The notes beneath the pieces were generated by a model that worked only from the letters and a program-made list of their open reading frames with translations, was not told the origin of the DNA and ran no database searches. Below, piece after piece: positions 1-7,003 of a DNA stretch of 9,784 bases. This DNA is from CAYLOP01 sp964385305. GTDB lineage: Bacteria; Chloroflexota; Anaerolineae; Anaerolineales; E44-bin32. Position numbers and translations under genes: made by a program. Where the stretch lies: contig CAYLOP010000115.1 in assembly GCA_964385305.1 (NCBI GenBank), positions 1-9,784 on the forward strand, read 5' to 3'. Positions within the stretch are counted from its first letter, which is position 1; every line of letters begins with the position of its first letter.

Positions 1-2
1 CG

Positions 3-539
3 GACATCGGGATCGCATATCCGCTCTTTGGCACGACGGCGACCCATGCAGCCGCGCTGTACGAGGCGCTTGGGACGCAGGAGGCCAGCGGGTTCTTCCT
101 CCAACTGGCGGAGAGGGGTGTGCGGGTTGTGGATGGGAACTCGGTTGTGCGCGACTTGGTGGCATCGGGGCAGATGTCATTCGGGCTGACCGACACGGAT
201 GATGCCTGCGGCGCACTCCTGCGCGGCGATCCCGTCGCTGTAAACCTGCCGGACCAGGACGACCTCGGAACACTCGTCATCCCGGCCACGGTAGCGCTGA
301 TCGACGGCGCGCCGCATCTGGAGCAGGGCATGGCGTTGATCGATCATTTGCTCAGCAAGGAGGTCGAGCAATCCCTCGTGGACGCAGGCTTCAGCCACAT
401 CCCCATACATCGTGGCATCCGGGCGTCCGTAGAATGCCTCGATACCACCCATATTCGGGCGATGGAAGTGGATTTCATGGAAGTTCAACGTAAGTTAGAG
501 AGCGTTCAAAATGAACTTCGAGAGATCTTTCTGAGGTAG
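3..539 (+). CDS. ABC transporter extracellular solute-binding protein, C-terminal part (5' end outside window)
   Basis: This is the last 178 residues of a solute-binding protein that captures a ligand outside the membrane and delivers it to the permease encoded next. The frame is open from the first base of the window, so the internal GTG at 120 is not the real start. Motifs typical of the family annotated as Fe(3+)-type binding proteins are visible: PLFGTTATHAAAL near the left edge, then LTDTDDA, then NLPDQDDLGTLVIPATVAL, then GAPHLEQGMALIDHLL, then IPIHRG. The protein ends in a charged helix (EVQRKLESVQNELREIF). The classical ferric-binding proteins carry a Tyr-Tyr metal-binding pair about where this protein has TDTDD, so iron as the ligand is not assured. 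Thiamine or another small anion or complex is possible. The stop lies three bases before the permease ATG. The family call is firm; the substrate is not. Confidence 0.88.
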   Translation, partial: DIGIAYPLFGTTATHAAALYEALGTQEASGFFLQLAERGVRVVDGNSVVRDLVASGQMSFGLTDTDDACGALLRGDPVAVNLPDQDDLGTLVIPATVALIDGAPHLEQGMALIDHLLSKEVEQSLVDAGFSHIPIHRGIRASVECLDTTHIRAMEVDFMEVQRKLESVQNELREIFLR

Positions 540-542
540 TTG

Positions 543-2174
543 ATGAGCAACGCGCATAAATTTTCGCCACGACGCCATATTAGCAGCGTTCATCAAAGGC
601 TCGGGGGATGGCTGCCCCTCGGCATGATACTCTTGATCTGGGGTCCAGTTTTACTCCTGGCAGCGATTTCCATCCGGGAGGTGCTATTGCATCATCAGGA
701 CTGGCTGTCCTTGCTCGTCCCAGACGCGCGTCGGGCGCGCCTGCTCTTAAACAGTATGCTGCTCGCCCTTGGTGTCGCGGCGACAACCATGTTCTTTGGC
801 TGGTTCGGGGCATTGCTGTCGTGGCGGTGGAAAGGTTTTCGCTCCACCATATTGTTGTGGATCCTCATTCCACTCGTGGCGCTGCCGCCTTATATCCATG
901 CGATGGCGTGGTTATCCACTGTCGCATGGGTCTCGGATATCCTCCGATCCTTCGGTGTCTTCCCGCGACCTCTGTATGGATGGTCGGGGAGTTTGCTAGT
1001 CGAAGTGGCGACATACGCTCCGCTTGCGTTCGGCTTTGCGTGGCTTGGCATGCGTAACATCGATCCGGATCTGATCGAGCTGGGCAGGACTGCGCGAACT
1101 GACGCACAAACGCTGTGGCGGGTCATTCTGCCGCTGAGCGCACCGACCATCCTAACGGCAAGCGGTATCATCTTTGTGTTCAGCGTGCTGGATTACAGCG
1201 TGCCCTCGCTGCTTCAAGTTCACGTCTATGCCATGGAGATCTTCGCAGAATATAGTGCCAGCAATGACCCAATACGAGCTTTCCTATTGGCTGTTCCACT
1301 CATCATGGTAGCAGCCGCGGTTGTCATGGCAGCACTCGCACCGCTGAAGAATTTAGCCCTGCGAAGGACACGATACCAACCGGTTTGGGAGAACCCGCCA
1401 GCTTGGCCTGCCTCGTTTGACCTCTTACAACGGGCCAGCTTCAGTGTCATCGTCTTTGTGACAATGATGCCGCTCGCTATGTTGATTACTTTCGCCGGAT
1501 CCTTGGGGACGACGCTTTCTACATGGGAGGCGGCGATGAGTGAGCTTCGCTATTCCCTGCTCGTAGGCATGTTCGCCGGTCTCCTGAGCCTGCCGGTAGC
1601 CTTTCCCATGGCGATTAAATTAGTAGGCTCAGCGGAGGAAATGAAATCCTGGTGGTTCCTCATCGTTGCCCCGCTCTCCATCCCGGCTTCCCTGATCGGA
1701 ATCAGTATGATCTATATTACAAACCAGACCTGGCTGCGCGCCGAGATGCTTCTCGATCTCCTGCCTTCGTTTGCCAATACCTTGCGTTTCGCGCCGCTGG
1801 CAGCACTGATCCTGGTGGCATTCATGCGTCGAAACGATCCTCTACTCCATGAGGCCGCAGAAGTGTTCCAGGCCTCGGCATGGCGGAGGAGAGTCTTCGT
1901 CGAGCTGCCAATGCTTGCGCCCGGGTTGCTTGCGGCAGGAGGCTTGGTGTTTGCTTTGAGTTTGGGGGAATTGGCGACCACCTTGATGATCGTTCCCCCC
2001 GGGCGAGCGACATTGGCGATGAGGATATACAACTACCTACATTACGGCGCCTCGGATGTGGTGGCAGGGTTAGGTTTGCTCATGATGGTTGGTGTGCTTG
2101 CTGTCGGCGCAGGTATCGCGCTCTTGGGTGCTACGTGGGGAAGGGCTACGACGGTGATGGAGTCTGAGTCATGA
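543..2174 (+). CDS. ABC transporter permease, fused two-domain (FbpB/ThiP type)
   Basis: Inner-membrane channel of the importer, 543 residues, the usual size for a permease in which two six-helix halves are fused in one chain. Hydrophobic segments run through the whole protein, starting near residue 25. Each half has a cytoplasmic coupling loop that docks on the ATPase. The first is around residues 176-202 (ELGRTARTDAQ ... ILPLSAP). The second is around 437-460 (EAAEVFQ ... ELPMLAP). In the second loop the glycine expected four residues after EAA is Gln, and the first loop is also degenerate. I chose ATG 543 over the TTG at 540 because GAGG at 533-536 sits six bases before it. The gene begins three bases after the binding-protein stop and ends in a 4-base overlap with the ATPase gene, so the three are very likely co-translated. 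Confidence 0.93.
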   Translation: MSNAHKFSPRRHISSVHQRLGGWLPLGMILLIWGPVLLLAAISIREVLLHHQDWLSLLVPDARRARLLLNSMLLALGVAATTMFFGWFGALLSWRWKGFRSTILLWILIPLVALPPYIHAMAWLSTVAWVSDILRSFGVFPRPLYGWSGSLLVEVATYAPLAFGFAWLGMRNIDPDLIELGRTARTDAQTLWRVILPLSAPTILTASGIIFVFSVLDYSVPSLLQVHVYAMEIFAEYSASNDPIRAFLLAVPLIMVAAAVVMAALAPLKNLALRRTRYQPVWENPPAWPASFDLLQRASFSVIVFVTMMPLAMLITFAGSLGTTLSTWEAAMSELRYSLLVGMFAGLLSLPVAFPMAIKLVGSAEEMKSWWFLIVAPLSIPASLIGISMIYITNQTWLRAEMLLDLLPSFANTLRFAPLAALILVAFMRRNDPLLHEAAEVFQASAWRRRVFVELPMLAPGLLAAGGLVFALSLGELATTLMIVPPGRATLAMRIYNYLHYGASDVVAGLGLLMMVGVLAVGAGIALLGATWGRATTVMESES

Positions 2175-2815
2175 TCGACCTGCGCAAGGTCTCGAAATCG
2201 TTTGGGAACGTCCGTGCTGTCGATGCGGTGAGCTTAACGATCGAGGATGGCGAAGTGGTCGTCATTCAAGGTCCATCGGGCAGCGGAAAGACGACTCTTC
2301 TGCGTTTGATCGCGGGTTTGGCACTGCCGGATGATGGCAAGATCCTCATCGACGAAGATGTCGTAAGCACGCCGACCTGGGCTTCCGCACCGTATTCACG
2401 AGGGGTTGGGATTGTGTTTCAGCGGTCCGCGTTGTGGCCGCACATGACCGTGGCGCAGAATGTTCTATTCCCGATCGTTAGCCTGCCCAGGCAGGCAGCT
2501 TTGGAACGCGTGGCTCAATTGCTCGAAGCGGTTGGATTGCAGGACTTTGCACGACGTTACCCGAATCAGCTCTCCGGTGGGGAAGCACGTCGTGTTGCCC
2601 TGGCGCGAGCCTTAGCGGCGCGCCCGCATCGGCTTCTGCTGGACGAGCCGCTGACGAATATCGATCCGGCGTTGAAAGAAAGGCTCCTGGCTTTGATCAA
2701 AGATCACACACAGAAGACGGGGGCGACTTTGATGTATATAACCCACGATGAACGTGAAGCTGAAGAGGCTGATGGGAAGTTGCACCGAATGGAAAATGGT
2801 AGGGTGGTGGGATGA
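2171..2815 (+). CDS. ABC transporter ATP-binding protein, short form
   Basis: Cytoplasmic ATPase that powers the importer. All catalytic elements are present in 214 residues: Walker A GPSGSGKT at 34-41, Q-loop Gln84 in IVFQRSALWPHMTV, signature LSGGEARRVALARAL at 134-148, Walker B LLLDEP at 155-160, D-loop region TNID at 162-165, and switch His192 in YITHDEREAEEAD. The signature has Glu where LSGGQ is usual, a common variant. The protein stops soon after the switch region. It therefore lacks the C-terminal regulatory (TOBE-like) domain of FbpC/PotA-type subunits, which are about 350 residues, and is closer in size to ThiQ-type subunits. The start ATG overlaps the permease stop (ATGA), and the stop overlaps the start of the propeller gene in the same way. 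The function is certain in outline; the substrate comes only from context. Confidence 0.95.
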   Translation: MIDLRKVSKSFGNVRAVDAVSLTIEDGEVVVIQGPSGSGKTTLLRLIAGLALPDDGKILIDEDVVSTPTWASAPYSRGVGIVFQRSALWPHMTVAQNVLFPIVSLPRQAALERVAQLLEAVGLQDFARRYPNQLSGGEARRVALARALAARPHRLLLDEPLTNIDPALKERLLALIKDHTQKTGATLMYITHDEREAEEADGKLHRMENGRVVG

Positions 2816-3798
2816 GGCCTGAGCGCAAGGGGTGGATTTCCGCCGCCCAATTCTTGTCCGGTGTGATCGTAGTCGCTGTGCTGGGGACCCTCATCTGGAA
2901 GATGATACCGGAACCTGCACTGCCCGAAGGATGGATGACGATCCGACCGCCGGAAGACGTCATGGCGTTGCTTGAAGTTGGGGATAGTATGTGGTGCGGT
3001 GGGCGTGATGGTGTGGTGACCATCGACCGGGCCAGCGCGGAGGTCCAGCAGACACTGGAAATAGACGTGACGTTCCGCTATGTGACCGCCATCGTGCAGG
3101 AGGGTGATGCCATCTGGGTGGGTCATCACATGGGCCTCAGCCGCTATGAAGATGGCGCATGGGAGACCTTTACGACGGAGGATGGCCTGCCGGATGACGA
3201 GGTCCTAGCGTTGTGCGTCAGCGCGGTGGATGGGCTCTGGGTGGGCACGGCGAAGGGTCTGGCGAACCGACGAGAAGGGGTTTGGCGGGTTTACACGATG
3301 AAGGATGGACTCGCAACCGAAGCAGTTTCTGTGATCTACGAAGACAGCCAGGGCCGCCTTTGGGTCGGAAGCGGTTACATGTATCAAGGCGGCCTGAGCA
3401 TGTTCGACGGCGAGCGTTGGTACGCCTTTGACACGGACGATGGCCTTGCCCATGAGATGGTTAACAGCATTGTGGAGGGACCCGACAACGCGCTCTGGTT
3501 CGGTACGGGGTTCAGCTCGCGCGGTGGCGCCTCGCGGTTTGATGGGGAGACTTGGACGACTCTCTCGAAGGAGGATGGCCTGGCCGGTGGCAAGGTGCGG
3601 TATGTATATCTGGACACGGATTCCGCGCTCTGGTTTGGTTCGGAATACAACGGCATCGCGCGATTTGACGGCCAGGACTGGCAGATCTACTCACCGGAGG
3701 ACGGTCTGGCGGGTTGGGAAGTCAAAGCAATGGTTCGGGATTCCGACGGAACGCTTTGGCTGGGGACGGAGAACGGCATCACTCGCATTCAGCAGTGA
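2812..3798 (+). CDS. Membrane-anchored seven-bladed two-component-regulator-type propeller protein
   Basis: A 328-residue protein with one N-terminal membrane segment (about residues 8-30, FLSGVIVVAVLGTLIW) followed by a beta-propeller, presumably outside the membrane. Seven copies of an aromatic W-x-G motif stand at Trp61, 102, 143, 184, 229, 274 and 316, spaced 41, 41, 41, 45, 45 and 42 residues. Five DGL turns lie at 124, 165, 210, 255 and 297. This is the Reg_prop repeat seen in the sensor half of hybrid two-component systems, and seven motifs fit one closed propeller. Blades 4 and 5 carry a small Gly-rich insertion (GYMYQGG, GFSSRGG). No kinase, DNA-binding or other output domain follows; the protein ends inside the seventh repeat. 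Its ATG overlaps the ATPase stop by four bases, so it is translated with the transporter. It may be a ligand sensor or an accessory to uptake; this is inference. Confidence 0.88.
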   Translation: MRPERKGWISAAQFLSGVIVVAVLGTLIWKMIPEPALPEGWMTIRPPEDVMALLEVGDSMWCGGRDGVVTIDRASAEVQQTLEIDVTFRYVTAIVQEGDAIWVGHHMGLSRYEDGAWETFTTEDGLPDDEVLALCVSAVDGLWVGTAKGLANRREGVWRVYTMKDGLATEAVSVIYEDSQGRLWVGSGYMYQGGLSMFDGERWYAFDTDDGLAHEMVNSIVEGPDNALWFGTGFSSRGGASRFDGETWTTLSKEDGLAGGKVRYVYLDTDSALWFGSEYNGIARFDGQDWQIYSPEDGLAGWEVKAMVRDSDGTLWLGTENGITRIQQ

Positions 3799-3898
3799 TT
3801 CAAGGCCAAAAGAAATAACGCTGCCGCTTGAAAATTGGATTATCCTAGAGGGCAACGCCCTCCTGGCACTGGGGTTTGTTTGAGAGAAGGTGGCAATC
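3799..3898 (+). other. Intergenic gap with two small inverted repeats
   Basis: This gap separates the propeller gene from the membrane-EEP gene. TTCAAG (3799-3804) pairs with CTTGAA (3827-3832). GAGGGC (3848-3853) pairs with GCCCTC (3857-3862) across a 3-base loop. Neither is followed at once by a T tract, so a strong terminator is not supported. The second hairpin could pause transcription or protect mRNA ends within the operon. A ribosome binding site (GAGAAGG, 3884-3890) lies at the right end. No convincing promoter was found. Confidence 0.35.
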
Positions 3899-5770
3899 AT
3901 GACCAGAATTCAAATCTTTCGCACCCTTGAAGCGGGTTCAATCCTGTTATTCCTGACACAGGCTCTGCGGGTGCTTTTCTCGGTGCTTTTTGGCATCATT
4001 TATGACCAAGTCTTCGAAGGACCGATCAATGCATGGCTTGTCGTCAGCGTGTTGCTTGTGATCGTGGCATTCCTGGCCCCAACCCTTGTGCCTCGCCGTA
4101 ATGCCGTTCGGTGGCTGGGCGCCTTTGCCATACTTGCTGCAATCTCCCGTGTACCCATGACGGTTAACGATGCCACGGTCCGGTATTGGTCAGCCTTGAT
4201 GGTGATCGCTTTCTCCAGTATGTATCTCTTTACCCTTCTGAAAGCCAGACATTCGCTTTTTCTTCCAGGAATGATCGGTGCCATGGTTGTGGATCAACTG
4301 CTGCGCTTAGCAGGGGACACGTACGATGTGAGCCTTATGAGAGGTTGGCTTGCAGCACAAATCCTATGGGGGATTCTGATTTGCGGGTCAGCGTTGCGTT
4401 GGAGCCGCGGTGAGGAGGAAGTGCCGCGCGGTGGCCTCGATTGGTCGGGTGGCTTAGCCCTTGGTGGATTCCTGTTTTTAGAAACCTCACTGCTTTCTCT
4501 CTCCAACGGGATTGCCCGCTGGGGCGGCATACCCTACTCGATTGTCGCTCCTTTGCTAATCGCCGTTACCTTACTGCCTCTGCAGCCGACAATCCGTGTC
4601 AAGCTCCGGCAGTGGTCACAAAGCCTCACGGTGCGATGGTGTCTGATGATCAGCCTCCTGGCGGGCATATGTCTCGGTTATTTCATGACGGGAGCTTTTT
4701 CGTGCGTAGGGTTGTTCGTAGCCCAGGGGGCGGGGTTGGCGGCGTTGGTCGGCATATTTTCCGGGCAGCTGCAAAGCTCGCATGCAAAGCGCGGGTCTCT
4801 CTCTCTAGGGCTCATCCTTTTTCTCCTGTTGAATTTCTTTAACGCTTTTGCATTCACTTACCCATACGTCTTGCCCTTCATGCGAAATATGGGCTGGGTG
4901 ATCTATCTCTTTGCCGTGTCTATGTTGGGTATGAAGTTGCTCCTAATGCAGAGAGAGAGCGATTACAACGCGGCGCAATCTGGGGCGAGAGGGCTTGCTG
5001 TCCTGGCTTCCATCCTGGTGGTGGGTGTGGCGATAGTGTTTGCCTGGCCAAGTACAGCTAAACCACTCTCGAATCCGGATGGTCTTCGCAGCGCGACCTA
5101 CAACATCCATTATGGCTACGATGACGATTGGCATTTTACGCTGGGGGAGATGGCGCGGTTGATCGAAACCATGGATGTGGATGTGATTGCGTTGCAGGAA
5201 GTTGACACCGGGCGTATGACCAGCTACTGTGTGGATGACGCCTACTATCTCGGTCGGCGGCTGGGGATGAACGTAGCGTATCTCCCGGCAGTGGAAAAGT
5301 TGACGGGGATCGCGTTGTTATATCGCGGGCCGGAAGCGCCTTCAGAAACCATGCTTCTAACCAGCCTGCAAGAGCAGACGGGCATTGTACACGTCCGATT
5401 GAATCTTTCCGACCATGCGATGGTTGACTCATACGGCATCTGGATGGGATTGAGTGATGAGAACACCATGCAGCAGATTCGGGAAGCTCTGACCTTCATC
5501 GGTAATCAGGAGCGGGTTACATTTGGCGGCGATTTCAATGCGGAGTCGGACAGCCCGGTCGTGAAAGCCGTATTGGCTGCGGGTTTCGCCGATCCCTTTT
5601 TAACATTAGGGATAGACCCTGCACCACTCACAAGCCCGGCGATTCAACCCGATTCACGTATTGATTATGTGTGGTTACGGGGACTTTCTCCATCCGCTGC
5701 GCAAGTTGCCGACTCACTCGCCTCCGATCACAGGCTGGTAGTTGTCGAAGCTGCGTTGTCGGAACGATGA
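3899..5770 (+). CDS. Polytopic membrane protein with C-terminal endonuclease/exonuclease/phosphatase (EEP) domain
   Basis: A 623-residue protein in two parts. Residues 1 to about 385 are strongly hydrophobic, with roughly eleven to twelve likely membrane helices, the last at about 364-384. Residues from about 398 onward are an EEP-fold metal-dependent phosphoesterase. Visible EEP motifs are TYNIHYG (Asn402), LQEVD (Glu434, metal ligand), GGDFNAE (Asp545, Asn547), RIDYVW (Asp589) and SDHRLVV (Asp610, His611). The N-T-H-L motif expected between LQE and GDFN is not evident; the matching stretch reads YGIWMGLSDENT. The layout resembles Cwh43/PGAP2IP-like membrane-EEP proteins, so a phospholipid or phosphodiester substrate at the membrane is plausible but unproven. 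ATG 3899 is preferred to the in-frame GTG 3890 because GAGAAGG at 3884-3890 is eight bases upstream of it and would overlap the GTG. A strong terminator follows, so this is probably the last gene of the operon. Confidence 0.88.
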   Translation: MTRIQIFRTLEAGSILLFLTQALRVLFSVLFGIIYDQVFEGPINAWLVVSVLLVIVAFLAPTLVPRRNAVRWLGAFAILAAISRVPMTVNDATVRYWSALMVIAFSSMYLFTLLKARHSLFLPGMIGAMVVDQLLRLAGDTYDVSLMRGWLAAQILWGILICGSALRWSRGEEEVPRGGLDWSGGLALGGFLFLETSLLSLSNGIARWGGIPYSIVAPLLIAVTLLPLQPTIRVKLRQWSQSLTVRWCLMISLLAGICLGYFMTGAFSCVGLFVAQGAGLAALVGIFSGQLQSSHAKRGSLSLGLILFLLLNFFNAFAFTYPYVLPFMRNMGWVIYLFAVSMLGMKLLLMQRESDYNAAQSGARGLAVLASILVVGVAIVFAWPSTAKPLSNPDGLRSATYNIHYGYDDDWHFTLGEMARLIETMDVDVIALQEVDTGRMTSYCVDDAYYLGRRLGMNVAYLPAVEKLTGIALLYRGPEAPSETMLLTSLQEQTGIVHVRLNLSDHAMVDSYGIWMGLSDENTMQQIREALTFIGNQERVTFGGDFNAESDSPVVKAVLAAGFADPFLTLGIDPAPLTSPAIQPDSRIDYVWLRGLSPSAAQVADSLASDHRLVVVEAALSER

Positions 5771-5791
5771 TGGATTGTTGTGGCTTAATTC

Positions 5792-5845
5792 GGAATCCGT
5801 GACACCACTCGTCTGCTTGATAGGGCGCACGGATTTCTTTTTTTT
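5792..5845 (+). terminator. Factor-independent terminator after the membrane-EEP gene
   Basis: The arms AATCCGTG (5794-5801) and CACGGATT (5828-5835) are perfect complements. They extend by a G-T and a G-C pair to 5792/5837. An uninterrupted run of eight T follows at 5838-5845. The loop is long (26 bases), which weakens it somewhat. It lies 21 bases after the EEP stop codon and separates the transporter cluster from the hydrolase pseudogene. Confidence 0.75.
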
Positions 5846-5880
5846 ACGAAATGATGGGTGCAGAGGGCTGAAGTTAAATC

Positions 5881-6679
5881 ACGCCCTATTTTCATATCGA
5901 AGGCGTTCGGTAGCACTATCAAATACATAACCCCCATGATTTCTGAGATCCTTGGGTTGTGCTCTTGCATGGCTTGGGCTCATGCGGTGATGATTGAGCG
6001 CTGCAGTTGCCAGCGCTAACAACCAGCTACAGGGTGCACACGCTGGATTTACGCGTACACATGGAAGCGCGTCCCCATCCGGGTGGACAAGAATCTCAGA
6101 TTTTACAAATGACGTCGCTCGCCTGATGAATGCACTGAGAATCCGAGATGCCCACATTGTCGGCTTTTTCTTGGGGGCGTTGTCGGTTTGCAGTTAATCC
6201 TTGATCGTCCCAATCTCGCTCGCTCATTTGTTGCAGTGAATACCTTTGCTCGATTGCATGTTCCGCGTGAGGGGCGTATGTGCGCGCTGCGGCGAGTGAT
6301 GTTATTGGTACTGGGGCGTATGGAAACCATGGGCTAGCTTGTTACGGTGGGGCTTTTCCCCCAGGAAGATCAGCGCGACCTTCGTGAAGCCGTAGCCCAA
6401 CGAATCAGTGCAAATTAACGTAGCGCTTATGTGTAAACGTGAGTGGCCGTCGCTCGCTTCGACGTACGGCGCCGTCTTGCGGAGATCATAGTTCCGACAA
6501 GGGTGATCGCTGGAGAACAGGACAAAATGGTCTCGCTGGATGCCAAGAAAAACTTACAAAGGGGGATCCGTGACGCACAATTTGCGAGGGTTCCATACTC
6601 CGGACATGTTACCCCGCTCGATGCAGCGTATGCGTTCAACGGGCCTCTTCTCAGGTTCTTCTCTACTTTGGATCGATAG
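5881..6679 (+). pseudogene. Decayed alpha/beta-hydrolase gene
   Basis: Joining three frames recovers a nearly complete alpha/beta-hydrolase of about 266 residues. Frame 1 (from 5881) gives PYFHIEGVR, HYQIHNPHDF, DPWVVLLHGLGS and ALQLPALTTSYRVHTLDLR, broken by TAG 5911, TGA 5944 and TGA 5995. Near 6055-6060 the reading moves to frame 0 (HGSASPSGWTRISDFTNDVARL, then IVGFFLG). At the G run 6173-6177 it moves to frame 2 (GVVGLQLILDRPNLARS, then the C-terminal half), with stops TAG 6335, TAA 6416, TAA 6434 and TGA 6440, and ends at TAG 6677. Expected landmarks are present: the oxyanion HG, a DLRGHG-like turn, the acid Asp (6521, GEQDK) and the His (6605, SGH). The nucleophile elbow G-x-S-x-G reads GFFLG, so the serine is gone (TTC 6168-6170). 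The first codon is ACG, probably a mutated ATG. No functional product is expected; the original substrate cannot be told. Confidence 0.88.
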
Positions 6680-7003
6680 TCCCTGAGACTCCTCTCATTC
6701 TAAGGACTTCAGAAAACAATGAGATACATGGATGGAACGAGGTAAGTTTCATGCATCAAAGAAAGCGATGGTTCAAACGAATGTACTGTTGATTGCAGGT
6801 GTTGGAAAGCGTTATGCTAGTGATGAAGGATGGCTTACAAGATTTCATATCTAGCTTGGCAAACGCGGCGTGATTTGTAGGGCAGGTGTAAGGCAAGGAC
6901 AATGTTTTCTTCGTTTACCATAGAGTGTGTTGCGAGGTAGCGAAACCTTTGCTGGTATATTGTTTACATGCTAACGTGTCAGAGGGCAGGAGTACGATTA
7001 TCC
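6680..7003. other. Gene-free stretch between pseudogene and sensor gene
   Basis: I see no supported gene here. Short open stretches exist (for example an ATG at 6769 opening 28 codons, with VLLIAGVGKRYASDEG), but none has a clear ribosome site or family resemblance. An inverted repeat, TCTCATT (6693-6699) with AATGAGA (6718-6724), has no T tract. The stretch looks richer in A+T than the operon to its left. It may be further decayed sequence plus the promoter region of the downstream sensor gene. Confidence 0.5.
6949..6977 (+). promoter_or_regulatory. Weak candidate sigma-70-type promoter for the sensor gene
   Basis: TTGCTG (6949-6954) and TAACGT (6972-6977) are separated by 17 bases, with TG one base before the -10 element (extended -10 form). 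Each hexamer matches the consensus only partly. If real, transcription would start near 6984 and leave a leader of about 20 bases containing the GGAG at 6989-6992. Position is the main support. Confidence 0.22.

Noticed and set aside
120..539. The GTG at 120 as the start of a 139-residue protein
   Set aside because: The same frame is open to the left window edge and carries family motifs (PLFGTTATH) before 120, so the gene begins outside the window.
608..1057. A 149-codon + strand open frame within the permease
   Set aside because: Out of frame with the permease, which has a continuous helical pattern; the alternative has no motif or ribosome site.
3828..3846. TTGAAA followed by TATCCT as a possible internal promoter before the EEP gene
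   Set aside because: The spacing is only 7 bases, far below the 16-18 needed.
6693..6724. Inverted repeat TCTCATT/AATGAGA as a terminator of the hydrolase remnant
   Set aside because: The stem is AT-rich and weak, and no T tract follows on either strand.
6769..6855. Short frame with VLLIAGVGKRYASDEG as a gene or remnant
   Set aside because: Only 28 codons, with no clear ribosome site and no motif secure enough to name a family.
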